From NCBI GenBank assembly GCA_964569055.1, contig CAZMSZ010000136.1, positions 1-17,562 of the forward strand: a DNA stretch of 17,562 nucleotides, in the 5' to 3' direction. Origin of the DNA: JAWLGW01 sp964569055 (GTDB taxonomy: Bacteria; Planctomycetota; J058). The notes below the pieces were generated by a model that had not been told where the DNA came from, made no database searches, and worked only from the letters and a program-made list of their open reading frames with translations. Every line of letters begins with the position of its first letter. Within the stretch, counting starts at the first letter, position 1. The translations under genes were made by a program, and so were the position numbers. This document shows positions 1-8,289 of the stretch, piece by piece.

Positions 1-36
1 TCGGAATCGGACTCGGAATCGGAGTCGGAATCAGAC
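1..36. repeat. TCGGAN hexanucleotide tandem repeat at left edge
   Basis: Six consecutive hexamers read TCGGAA, TCGGAC, TCGGAA, TCGGAG, TCGGAA, TCAGAC. Five follow TCGGAN exactly and the sixth differs by one base. The array may continue left of the window. It lies downstream of the cytochrome gene, and no reading frame of its own is supported. A short echo, TCGGACTCGG, occurs near 235-244. Confidence 0.8.
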
Positions 37-54
37 CAAGGAGCCATCGCTCGA

Positions 55-231
55 GCGACAGCTCCTTCGCAGGCTGCTTGGTCCGAGGCGGGTTCCTCGC
101 AGCGACAGCTCTCCCTTGGCGCTCTTGGCGCTCTTGGCGGTCGATTCTTACGCCGGGGAGCCGACCTCGCGAGCGACAGCTCTTCTTGGCGGTTCTCAGC
201 TTCGTCCCCGACGGTAGCCTGACGCGACAGC
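55..231. repeat. Four spaced copies of the GCGACAGC box
   Basis: Exact GCGACAGC octamers lie at 55-62, 102-109, 173-180 and 224-231, at irregular spacings of 47, 71 and 51 bases. Three are preceded by an A or AG and followed by TC. The last one forms the loop and inner stem of a small hairpin (221-234, GACGC/GCGTC). The same octamer, or its complement, is found beside each of the three AT-rich inverted repeats further right. This 253-base gap downstream of the cytochrome gene holds these boxes and two short tandem repeats, and I see no gene in it. Confidence 0.6.
113..139. repeat. CTCTTGGCG nonamer tandem repeat
   Basis: Three adjacent nonamers read CCCTTGGCG, CTCTTGGCG, CTCTTGGCG. A fourth related copy, TTCTTGGCG, lies at 183-191. 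Each group directly follows a GCGACAGCTC box, so the box and the nonamers appear to be parts of one degenerate intergenic repeat. I infer no function. Confidence 0.6.
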
Positions 232-253
232 GTCTCGGACTCGGCCCTGCCGC

Positions 254-3200
254 CTACCGCTTCTTCTTCCCCTTCTTCTCCCGCTCCGGCCAGGCCACCG
301 CCGGCTCGTCTTCGGTGGGCTCGAGCTTGCGGAACGGCGAGCGGCTGAAGGCCTCCTCGATCTCCGCGCGCCGCAGCAGGCGCTCCTCGTCGCTGAGGTG
401 CGCGGGGCGGTCGCGCAGGACGGGGACCGCGAAGGGCTGGCCGGCTTGGTCGCCGGTGGTGAGGGTCAGGAGGCGCTTCATCTCCTCGTGGGTGAACGGG
501 CGGCTGCCGATTCGGCCGAACACGGCCTGCTGGTTGCCGCTCTCGTCGACGGCGCGGTCGCGGTCGACCCCGTCGGACACGGCCAGGGCCGGGGCGCTGG
601 TGGGGTAGAACGCGATCCAGCGCGGGTCGGGGCGCGGGTTGCTCCCGAGGGCGCGGCCGCTGGCGTAGGGGTCCTCGGGGGTGACGTTGCCGGTGAGCTG
701 GAACACGAACAGGCCGTCCTCCGCCTCGTCCTCGCCGGCGCTGCCCGAGGCGACGTAGGCGTAGAGGCTGGCGTTGGTCGCGCCGATCTCCACGTCGTTG
801 GCGGAGAGGCGGCCGCCGAGGTCGTCGCCGAGCACGAACGTCGGCTGGCGCGGGCGGGTCAGGTCGAGCACGACCAGGCCGGCCGGGCCGGCGGCCACGT
901 AGCCGTAGGCGCGGCTGACGGTGATCGCGCGCGCCTCGGGCAAGCGCGCGGGGTCGACGAAGCTGCCGGCGAGCGGGAGCACGTGCTCCTCCCCCTCGGG
1001 CGGGGCCTCGCCCAGGAGGAGCGCGGTCACGTCGAGCACCTTCACGCCCTCGCGGTCGGCCACGAACGCGTAGCGGAGCTGGACCTCGAGGCCGCGCGGG
1101 CCGACCACCGCGCCCGGCGCGCTGCGGGCCACCACGCGCGGGGCCAGCGGCTGGTCGACGTCGACCACCACCACCCCCGCGTCGCAGGCCACGTACACGT
1201 GCCGCCCGGCCACCACGCAGTCCTGCGCGCCCGTGAGCAGGCCGTCCGGATTGAACGTCACCGCGCGCTCGAGGAAGTTGTTGGCGGGGTCGCCGTCGAG
1301 GAGCGTGGCCGCGCCGACCAGGATCAGGCCCTCCACCCGGTCGGTCACGTACAGGTAGCCGTACAGCGGGTGGACCTTCTGCTCGCGGTTCTGCGGCCGG
1401 TCGAGCCGGTCGGGGTTGCGGGTCGGGTCCACGGCCAGGGTCGAGGGGGCGCGCACCGCGGTGGCGTCCTCGGTGTCGACCGCCAGCCACTGGCCGAGCG
1501 GCGAGACCGGCGCCGAGACGATCCGCGCGGAGAAGCCCTTCTGGTCGATCTGGGCCACGTCGTACACCCGCAGCCCGCCGGGGCCGTTGGCGGTGTACAG
1601 GTACTCCCCGCGCAGCTGCACCGAGCGCACCTCGTCGTCGCCGAACGGGACCGACACACCGAGCACGGTGTTGGCGGTGTGGTGGTAGCCCTCGAGCAGG
1701 CGCCGCTCGCGCGCCTCGTGGGCCGCGTGCTCCTCGGGCCAGGCCGCGCCGTGGAGCACGCTCCCGATCACGGCCTGCGGCTCGCCCTTCTCGGTCACCA
1801 CCACCGCGTCGAACCCGCCCGCGCCGGCGGCGACGTAGGCGTAGCGCCCCACGAAGTTGACGGCGTTGCTCCCGAGCAGCAGGGCCTGCGCCAGGCGCGC
1901 GTTGTTGTCGTCCGCCTGCGAGACGTGGCAGTCGGCGCACGAGCGCGTCTCGGTGGCCCGGACGGTGTGCGGGAAGTGCGGGCTGAACGCCGTCCCGCTG
2001 AAGCCCTCGGCCGAGACCGTCTGCTGCTGCGAGTACACGTTCTCGCGGTTCTGGTTCTGCGACCCGACCGTCACCGCGCAGGCCGAGCGCACCGGGACGA
2101 CCTTGCCGCCCGACACGTCGCCGTCGCGCCCGAGCATGAAGAAGTCGGTGCGCAGGGTCTGGAACGAGTAGCTCGCCCAGTTGCGCTGGTGCTCCTCGGG
2201 GTGCCCCTTCGCGAACGGCGGCGTGGCGGTGGGCCCCGCCGAGAGGAACGGCGACTTGCGGGCCGGCAACAGGCCCTCGTTGTGGAGCGCGGGCCGGCGC
2301 CAGTTCGCCTTCATGTCGAGGTGGCAGCCGAAGCAGCTCGTCATCCACGAGGTGTGGCAGGCGTAGCACTCCATGGCCGGGCCGTGCGCCATGGGCTCGC
2401 GCTCGCAGGCCACCTCGGGCCCGCCCCAGCGGCGGCGCGGCGCGCGCCCCCAGCTCCCGTCGGTCCGCACCGTCTTGGCCACCGCCGCCAGCGGGTTGTA
2501 GCGCGAGCGCCCGCGGTAGCTGACCTTCCCCTCCGCGCTCAGCGCGTCCTGCTCGGGGTCGATCGAGTGGAGCACCTGCGGGACCTCCCACTCGAGGTCG
2601 GGGTAGAGCAGCGAACGCTGGAACAGCTTGGCCTCGGGCGCGCGATACGCCGTCCGCTCCTTGGTCGGGTCCCAGTCCTTCCACTGCCACTCGCCCGACC
2701 TCTTGTCGAGCCGGGCGGGGTAGCGCCACTCGAAGCGCGCGATCGGCGAGCCGCCGGCGCCGCGCACCTTGAGCGCGGTCAGGTCCTGCCCGCCGGCGTT
2801 CCCGCTGGTCCGCAGCGACGCCAGCGCGTCGATCGTGCCGTGGCAGTCCTCGCACTTGATCGCGGTGGCGGCGCGCAGCTCGCCGTACAGCTTGCCGTCG
2901 CCGTGGTTGTCGACGCTGAAGTGGCAGTCCACGCAGTGCATGCCCCGCTCGAGGTGCACGTCCTGGAGGTGCACGCCCAGGCGCCAGCGCTCCTCCCAGT
3001 CGGGGTCGCCCGGCTCGAGCGTCAGGCGCTGCGTGGCCGCGTGGCGGATCGCGTGGCCCGCGGCCGCGCCCTCCGTGAGCAGGATCACCTCGGCCCCCGG
3101 CCGGAGGCCGCCCAGGCGGGCCAGGAGCGCCGCGCGGCGCAGGCCGTCCAGCCCCTCGCCCGGCGGAGGCAGCGCGCACTCGACCACCTCGCCGCCCGGG

Positions 3201-5500
3201 CGCTGCACGCGCAGCGCCGCCGCGTCGGCGGGGACCGCCGGCAGCTCGGCCTGCTCCGCCGCCGGTGAGGTGCTGGCCGCGGCCGCCGCGCCCTCGGGCG
3301 CGAGCAGGCGGCCCCACACCAGGTCGACCACGCGCTCCTGCGCGATCGCGCGCGGCCCCTCGCGCCGGCAGAGGAGCGTCACCCGCGCCCCGGGCGCGGC
3401 TCCCTCCAGCTCGGCCTGGAGCGCCGGCGGCAGCTCGACCGTGCGCTCCTGCCCCTCCACCACGAGCCGCAGCCGGCTCGGATCGGGCGCGGCGCCCTCG
3501 GCGAGCGGGGCCGCCTCGCCCGCGATCACCCACAGCGGGCCCTCGGGCGTCTCCACCATCACCTCGCCGCGCGCGCGCAGCAGCTCGCCCTCGGCGTCGC
3601 GGCTCCACACGGCGCGGAACAAGAAGCCGTGCCCCTTGAAGTCGCCGAGCTGCATGTTGTCGAGGCGCGCGTTCAGCTCGGGCGAGCCGACCACCTCGCC
3701 GAGCTGCTCGCGGCGGTAGTAGAGCTCGCGCGCCGCCTCCTCCGAGCCGGCCTCCGCCAGGAGGCGCGCGCGCGTGGCCGGGTCGAGGTCGGCCGGCAGC
3801 GGCGGGATCCGCTTGGCGGTCGAGCCCTCGGGGTTGTGGGTGGTCGCGGCCAGCTCCAGCTCGGGCGAGGGGCGGACCTGCTCGCGCGGCCACAGGGCGT
3901 GGGCGTCGGTCTCGAGGTCCCACCACATGTAGCCGAGGTAGCTGTTCTCGACCGCGGTCCCGGGGTGCATGTGGCACACCACGCACTGCGTGGAGGGGAT
4001 CCGCACCGTCAGCTCGTGGCGGATCGGGTGGCCGGGCTCGTCCGCCGGGAGCGTCGAGTCGAGGTCGCCCGCGTCGCGGCCGCCCGGCACCTCGACCCGG
4101 ATCCCGCCCTGCTCCTCCTCGCCGTAGCGATACGGCCCCATGTGGTGCGCGAACGGGGCGTAGCGCCGGTCCTCCGCCCGCTCGCCCCAGCTCCCGGCGC
4201 GCAGCGCGTTGAGCGGGTCGCGGTCGTTGGCGTAGACCATGTGGCAGGCGGTGCAGCCGCTGGCGCGGTAGTCGCCCGGCTGGTCGTTGGTCCCCATCAT
4301 GTTGAGCGTGGGGTCCATGAGCCGGGTGCGCTGCAGGTTCAGCCACACGGGGTCGGTCCGGTTGAGCGTGCCGAGCCCGCGCTGGCTGAGGCGGTTGCTC
4401 GGGCGGCCGGGCTCCTCGAGCAGCGGCCCGCCGGGGGTGCCCGGCTCGGGCAGCCCGATCCCGATCGGGCGGCGCTGCCCGCGCTCGAACACGCGCAGGA
4501 CGTTGGCAGGCTGGCCGACCTCGAACCGCGGCAGCGGGTCGAGCGCCTCGAGCTCGCCCCGGCCGAGCCGGGCCTCGGCGCGCGCGTGCGGATCCTCGGG
4601 GAGCTGCCCGAGCACGCGCTGCACCTCGCCGTGCGGCCCGTAGCTCTCGCCGAACCGCGCGGCCTTCTCGGGGTAGGCGCCGTTGTTGTAGAGCGCGGCG
4701 CCCCACAGCATGGGCCCGGTCGTCATCATGCTCTTCTGGACCTTGAGCACGAGGTCGCCGCCCCGCTGGGGCTCGACCGCACCGTGGCAGCCGGCCGTCC
4801 CGCACGAGATCGAGGCGACCCGCAGGTCGCCCGGGTTCACGAACCGGACCCACTCCCAGGAGTCGGCCAGGGCGGCCGCGAACGCGGCCTCCGGATTCCC
4901 CGAGGAGAGCTCCGCCCCGCCGCGCCGACGCGACCAGAGCGCGCGGTTGGCCGGCGCGGGCTCGTGGACGTGGGCCGCGCGGCGCGCCTCGTCGTCGCTG
5001 GCGACCTGCGTGAAGCGCGCCAGGCGGGCCGAGAGCTCCTCCTCGCTCGGCTCCTGCCCGAGCACCTCGCCCAAGAAGCGCTTCAGCTCGGGGGCGAGCG
5101 CCGCGGCGCTGCGGGTCGTGACCCAGCCCACCCCGCCGTGGCAGTCGGTGCAGCCGATCGCGCGCTCGAGGTTGAAGCTGAGGTCGTCGGCGTGGGGCTC
5201 CTTCTGCCCCACGTGGCAGGAGATGCAGCCGAGCGTGCGGGTCTCGAGCGGGTAGTCCGCCGCGGGGCGCGGCAGGTAGCGCGCGCCGCCGGGCGCGCTT
5301 GGGTCCTCGCTCCAGATCAGCACGTCCCCCGCGCCGGGCGAGGTGAGCGTGATCCGGCGCAGGGTCTCGATGTCGCCCGGGAAGCGCCTGGAGGCCGGCG
5401 CGATCAGGGTGTGACACGCCGCCAGCGCGCCCAGGGTGAGGCCGATCACGAGCGCGCCCAGGGCGGCGCGGCGGAGCAGGCGAGGCCAGACCAGTCGCAC
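254..5500 (-). CDS. Giant deca-haem c-type cytochrome with C-terminal seven-bladed LVIVD-type propeller
   Basis: This 1748-residue exported protein has a hydrophobic N-terminus ending in a lipobox-like LAAC (Cys29), so it may be a lipoprotein. Nine CXXCH haem sites start at Cys92, 117, 416, 506, 856, 883, 1045, 1056 and 1188, and a CX4CH site starts at Cys233, giving up to ten haems. Residues of about 620-830 hold no haem site and contain two degenerate copies of a beta-rich segment. From about 1217 to 1602, seven Y/F-V-A-x-G-type motifs (near 1222, 1302, 1384, 1436, 1479, 1534, 1582) resemble LVIVD repeats and suggest a seven-bladed propeller. The tail is basic (KKGKKKR). The start is GTG, with an SD overlapping the stop codon of the barrel gene 12 bp upstream. 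The likely role is periplasmic or outer-membrane electron transfer; donor and acceptor are unknown. The class assignment is secure and the physiology is inference. Confidence 0.93.
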   Translation of the reverse strand: MRLVWPRLLRRAALGALVIGLTLGALAACHTLIAPASRRFPGDIETLRRITLTSPGAGDVLIWSEDPSAPGGARYLPRPAADYPLETRTLGCISCHVGQKEPHADDLSFNLERAIGCTDCHGGVGWVTTRSAAALAPELKRFLGEVLGQEPSEEELSARLARFTQVASDDEARRAAHVHEPAPANRALWSRRRGGAELSSGNPEAAFAAALADSWEWVRFVNPGDLRVASISCGTAGCHGAVEPQRGGDLVLKVQKSMMTTGPMLWGAALYNNGAYPEKAARFGESYGPHGEVQRVLGQLPEDPHARAEARLGRGELEALDPLPRFEVGQPANVLRVFERGQRRPIGIGLPEPGTPGGPLLEEPGRPSNRLSQRGLGTLNRTDPVWLNLQRTRLMDPTLNMMGTNDQPGDYRASGCTACHMVYANDRDPLNALRAGSWGERAEDRRYAPFAHHMGPYRYGEEEQGGIRVEVPGGRDAGDLDSTLPADEPGHPIRHELTVRIPSTQCVVCHMHPGTAVENSYLGYMWWDLETDAHALWPREQVRPSPELELAATTHNPEGSTAKRIPPLPADLDPATRARLLAEAGSEEAARELYYRREQLGEVVGSPELNARLDNMQLGDFKGHGFLFRAVWSRDAEGELLRARGEVMVETPEGPLWVIAGEAAPLAEGAAPDPSRLRLVVEGQERTVELPPALQAELEGAAPGARVTLLCRREGPRAIAQERVVDLVWGRLLAPEGAAAAASTSPAAEQAELPAVPADAAALRVQRPGGEVVECALPPPGEGLDGLRRAALLARLGGLRPGAEVILLTEGAAAGHAIRHAATQRLTLEPGDPDWEERWRLGVHLQDVHLERGMHCVDCHFSVDNHGDGKLYGELRAATAIKCEDCHGTIDALASLRTSGNAGGQDLTALKVRGAGGSPIARFEWRYPARLDKRSGEWQWKDWDPTKERTAYRAPEAKLFQRSLLYPDLEWEVPQVLHSIDPEQDALSAEGKVSYRGRSRYNPLAAVAKTVRTDGSWGRAPRRRWGGPEVACEREPMAHGPAMECYACHTSWMTSCFGCHLDMKANWRRPALHNEGLLPARKSPFLSAGPTATPPFAKGHPEEHQRNWASYSFQTLRTDFFMLGRDGDVSGGKVVPVRSACAVTVGSQNQNRENVYSQQQTVSAEGFSGTAFSPHFPHTVRATETRSCADCHVSQADDNNARLAQALLLGSNAVNFVGRYAYVAAGAGGFDAVVVTEKGEPQAVIGSVLHGAAWPEEHAAHEARERRLLEGYHHTANTVLGVSVPFGDDEVRSVQLRGEYLYTANGPGGLRVYDVAQIDQKGFSARIVSAPVSPLGQWLAVDTEDATAVRAPSTLAVDPTRNPDRLDRPQNREQKVHPLYGYLYVTDRVEGLILVGAATLLDGDPANNFLERAVTFNPDGLLTGAQDCVVAGRHVYVACDAGVVVVDVDQPLAPRVVARSAPGAVVGPRGLEVQLRYAFVADREGVKVLDVTALLLGEAPPEGEEHVLPLAGSFVDPARLPEARAITVSRAYGYVAAGPAGLVVLDLTRPRQPTFVLGDDLGGRLSANDVEIGATNASLYAYVASGSAGEDEAEDGLFVFQLTGNVTPEDPYASGRALGSNPRPDPRWIAFYPTSAPALAVSDGVDRDRAVDESGNQQAVFGRIGSRPFTHEEMKRLLTLTTGDQAGQPFAVPVLRDRPAHLSDEERLLRRAEIEEAFSRSPFRKLEPTEDEPAVAWPEREKKGKKKR

Positions 5501-5507
5501 GCGCGCC

Positions 5508-5513
5508 CCTCCT
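5508..5513 (-). promoter_or_regulatory. Ribosome binding site of the cytochrome gene, overlapping the upstream stop codon
   Basis: On the minus strand AGGAGG begins with the last base of the TGA stop of the barrel gene and lies seven bases before the GTG at 5500-5498. This fixes the cytochrome start and suggests translational coupling of the two genes. Confidence 0.75.
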
Positions 5514-8185
5514 CAGTAGGTCAGGGTCATGGCCAGGAAGCCCGAGTAGAGCGTCTGGCTGGTGTAGACGTCCTTGAACCCGTTCCCCGGCACGAGCGCG
5601 CCGACGCCCGCGGTGAAGATCACGTTGTCGGTGAGGAACGGTCGGTACTGCACGCCGAGGTTGAGGTCGACCCCGATCTCCTTGCGGATCCGGTCCTGCA
5701 CGAGCACCTGCTCGAGCACCTCGGTGTGGTCGAAGTACAGGAAGTTGACGTTGAAGTCGGCGAACAGGTGGGGCGTGAGCCGGGCGCTGGCGCCGACGTT
5801 GAACAGGTGCAGGCCCGGGTTCACGAAGTTGGAGGTGCCCTCCAGCTTGCTCGAGCGCATGTCGGTCAGCAGGCTGAGGCGGTTGGTCAGCTGCACGCCG
5901 GTCTGGACCAGCGGCACGTTCTGCCGGTTGAAGTAGCTGAACCCCGAGCCCGCGAAGAACGGGTTGTCGAAGATCGCCGAGAACCCGGTCGCGACCGCGT
6001 CTTGCGGGTTGCGGTCGCCCGAGGCGTACAGGTACGACGCCTTGAACCGCAGCCAGTCCACGTCGACCGACAGCTCGAGCGCGGCGAAGTGGGCCAGCAC
6101 GTTCTGCTCGCGGCCGGCGACCTCGCTGAAGCTCTCCTCGCCGATCGCGAGGTAGTACTGGTGCGAGATGTTGAGCGGGCCCACGTGCCCCTCGCCGCCC
6201 AGGCCGAGGTAGTGGACGCGGACCTCCTTGGTCCGCAGCTCGCCGGCGGCGTCCGAGGCGAAGCCGATCTTGGCGGGGCGGACCAGGAAATCGTTCTGGT
6301 CGTAGCGGACGTCGGGCTGGTCGAGGTTGAGGTGGTAGCTGAGGAGCAGCGTGTAGCCGAGCAGCTCGTGGCCCAACAGGGCGCGCCCCAGGCCCGCCAG
6401 CGCGTCCTGGACGTACAGGTTGGCCACGAACACGTGCTGGTCGCGCAGCTCGTACCGGTTGAGGCCGCTGTTGGTGTCCTTCTCGAGCGGGTGGAACCAG
6501 GCCAGGTTGAGCTGCAGGCGGTTGGAGAGGTAGTTGGTCTGCAGCCGCGCGCCCAGGTTGTTGTCCGCGAACAGGAAGCCGCGGAAGTCGCTCTGGAAGC
6601 GCTGCACGCCCGCGATCAGGGTCACGAAGTCGAAGCTCGCGCCGAGGTCGAGCAGGTGCTTGTCGATCAGCGCCTCCTGGATCCCGAGGTGGCCGTCGAG
6701 GCGGTCCTCCCCCTCGCGCGGGTCGATGTCGACGAGGTTGTTCTCGCGCGCGGCGAGCACGTTGACGTTCCCGACCAGGGTCACCTTGGCGGCGGCGTCC
6801 TTGGGGCGGAACGCGGTGTCCCCCTGGAACAGCTCGGCCGAGAGCACGAAGCTCTGGTTGACGAGGAGCTGGTCGAAGTCGCCGAAGAACTCGCGGCTGC
6901 GCGGCTCGGCCGTGCTGACGCCGCTCGGGAAGGGGAACGAGCGCCCCTCGACCAGCGTGTCGCTCTGGGCCTCGACGACCAAGAAGATGTCGTTGCCCAG
7001 GATCGGGTAGTCGCCCTTGAGCACGTTCTGGGTGTACGGGTTGAGGAGGCTGCCCTCCTCGTAGGGGCCCTCCTCCGCCTCGCCGCCGCGGCGCCACTCG
7101 GGGAACGCCAGCCGCCAGCGGTCGGGCACCGCGGCGAAGTGCTCGTCCACCAGCTTGGGGCGCGTCCGGCGCCGGTCGGGGACGGCGGTGGGGCCGGCGT
7201 GGATCCCCGAGGCGCCGGCCGCCCCGAGCGGCGCGGGCGCGCGGGTCGGCGTGCGCGCCCCCACCGCCGCGCTCGGCGGCGAGGCGCCGCGCTCGTTGAA
7301 CGCGAGCACGCGGTACTCGTAGGCCTCGCCCGGCGCCACCTCGTCCAGCGCGCTCGAGGCGTTGGGCCCCAGGGCGGCGAGCTCGCGCCACTCCTCGGCG
7401 CCGGGCCGGCGCCGCTCGACCCGGAAGCCCAGCTCGTCGCGCGAGGCGTCGCGCCAGCGCAGCGCGATCCGGCCCGGAGCGAACGCGCCGGCCACGAGGT
7501 CGCGCGGCGCGGCGGGGGCGGCCAGCGCGGGCGTGCTCGCGGGGGGCGAGGGCGGCGACTCGACCGAGCCCGCCGCGGCGATCACCCGATAGTCGTAGGT
7601 CGTGGCCGGGTCGACCTGCGCGTCGACGAAGGCGTAGACCCCCGGCTCGACCGGCTCGAGCTTGCGCTTCTTGAGGGTCTCCAGTCGCTCGAAGGCGGCC
7701 TCGCTCGCGCCGAGCGGGCGCCGCTCCAGGCGGAACTCGTCGGTCCGCGCCGGCGCGGGGTCGCGCCAGCGGACCTCGACCTCGACCGCCCCGCCCGCGC
7801 CCTCGACCGGGCGCAGCGTCGCGCGCACGGGGCTCGGCGGGCGGAGCGTCACCACCTCGAGCGGCTCGGTGGGGGCCGAGGCGCGGCCCGCCGCGTCCAG
7901 GGCCAGGACCCGGTAGCGGTAGCGGGCGCCCGCCAGCACGCCCGCGTCCTCGTACGCGGCGCCTTCGGGCGCCACGCCCAGCCGGGTGAACTCGCCCTCG
8001 TCCTGGGCGCGTTCGATCGCGTAGCTCGCCGCGCCGGCGCTCTCGCGCCAGGAGAGCTTGACGGCGGTCCCGACCACCACCGCCTCGAGCCGGCGCGGCG
8101 GATCGGGCGGGGCGTCCTGCTGCGCCGAGGCCGGCGCCGCGAGGAGGCAGAGCACGGCCAGCAGCACGACCCGCGCGATCGCCAC
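5513..8185 (-). CDS. Outer-membrane beta-barrel protein with three N-terminal fibronectin type III domains
   Basis: The 890-residue protein has a clear Sec signal peptide (cleavage near ASA-QQ, residue 21-22). Three FN3-like modules follow at roughly 31-115, 117-222 and 224-315, each with the W...Y.I/V.R and Y.YRV.A pattern. A Pro/Arg-rich linker (316-345) leads to about 500 residues of alternating polar/hydrophobic strands rich in Tyr, Phe and Asn. The protein ends in MTLTY, a terminal aromatic residue as is usual for outer-membrane barrels. The mature protein has no Cys, so it carries no haem and no MtrB-type CXXC. The start is GTG after a GGGGGT stretch. It is the first gene of a tight pair with the deca-haem cytochrome. 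I infer a porin-like sleeve or docking partner for that cytochrome; a plain porin or export barrel is the alternative. The exact barrel family is not recognised. Confidence 0.88.
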   Translation of the reverse strand: MAIARVVLLAVLCLLAAPASAQQDAPPDPPRRLEAVVVGTAVKLSWRESAGAASYAIERAQDEGEFTRLGVAPEGAAYEDAGVLAGARYRYRVLALDAAGRASAPTEPLEVVTLRPPSPVRATLRPVEGAGGAVEVEVRWRDPAPARTDEFRLERRPLGASEAAFERLETLKKRKLEPVEPGVYAFVDAQVDPATTYDYRVIAAAGSVESPPSPPASTPALAAPAAPRDLVAGAFAPGRIALRWRDASRDELGFRVERRRPGAEEWRELAALGPNASSALDEVAPGEAYEYRVLAFNERGASPPSAAVGARTPTRAPAPLGAAGASGIHAGPTAVPDRRRTRPKLVDEHFAAVPDRWRLAFPEWRRGGEAEEGPYEEGSLLNPYTQNVLKGDYPILGNDIFLVVEAQSDTLVEGRSFPFPSGVSTAEPRSREFFGDFDQLLVNQSFVLSAELFQGDTAFRPKDAAAKVTLVGNVNVLAARENNLVDIDPREGEDRLDGHLGIQEALIDKHLLDLGASFDFVTLIAGVQRFQSDFRGFLFADNNLGARLQTNYLSNRLQLNLAWFHPLEKDTNSGLNRYELRDQHVFVANLYVQDALAGLGRALLGHELLGYTLLLSYHLNLDQPDVRYDQNDFLVRPAKIGFASDAAGELRTKEVRVHYLGLGGEGHVGPLNISHQYYLAIGEESFSEVAGREQNVLAHFAALELSVDVDWLRFKASYLYASGDRNPQDAVATGFSAIFDNPFFAGSGFSYFNRQNVPLVQTGVQLTNRLSLLTDMRSSKLEGTSNFVNPGLHLFNVGASARLTPHLFADFNVNFLYFDHTEVLEQVLVQDRIRKEIGVDLNLGVQYRPFLTDNVIFTAGVGALVPGNGFKDVYTSQTLYSGFLAMTLTY

Positions 8186-8218
8186 CGCACCCCCTTCGAG
8201 CAGCCCCCGAGCGGGGGG

Positions 8219-8224
8219 AGGATA
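8219..8224 (-). promoter_or_regulatory. Possible -10 element for the barrel-cytochrome pair
   Basis: The 104-bp gap after the kinase gene contains TATCCT on the minus strand, 34 bases before the barrel GTG, preceded by GC. No good -35 lies 17 bp upstream (TGGCTC). Between it and the start is a short GC hairpin (CCCCC-GAGC-GGGGG, about 8204-8217). The pair could instead be read through from the kinase gene. Confidence 0.22.
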
Positions 8225-8289
8225 GCGAAACGTTCATCCGCGAGCCAGCGCTGCCGGGCCCCCTGCGGCGCGGGCTCGCTCGCGGGCGT

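Noticed and set aside
1..231. Possible CRISPR array from repeated short units at the left edge
   Set aside because: Repeats are 6-9 bases or isolated octamers at irregular spacing, with no 23-40 base repeats, regular spacers or cas genes.
254..8185. Direct assignment to the MtrABC or PioAB system
   Set aside because: The domain architecture, size and haem spacing differ, and the barrel lacks the MtrB-type CXXC. Only a functional analogy is offered.
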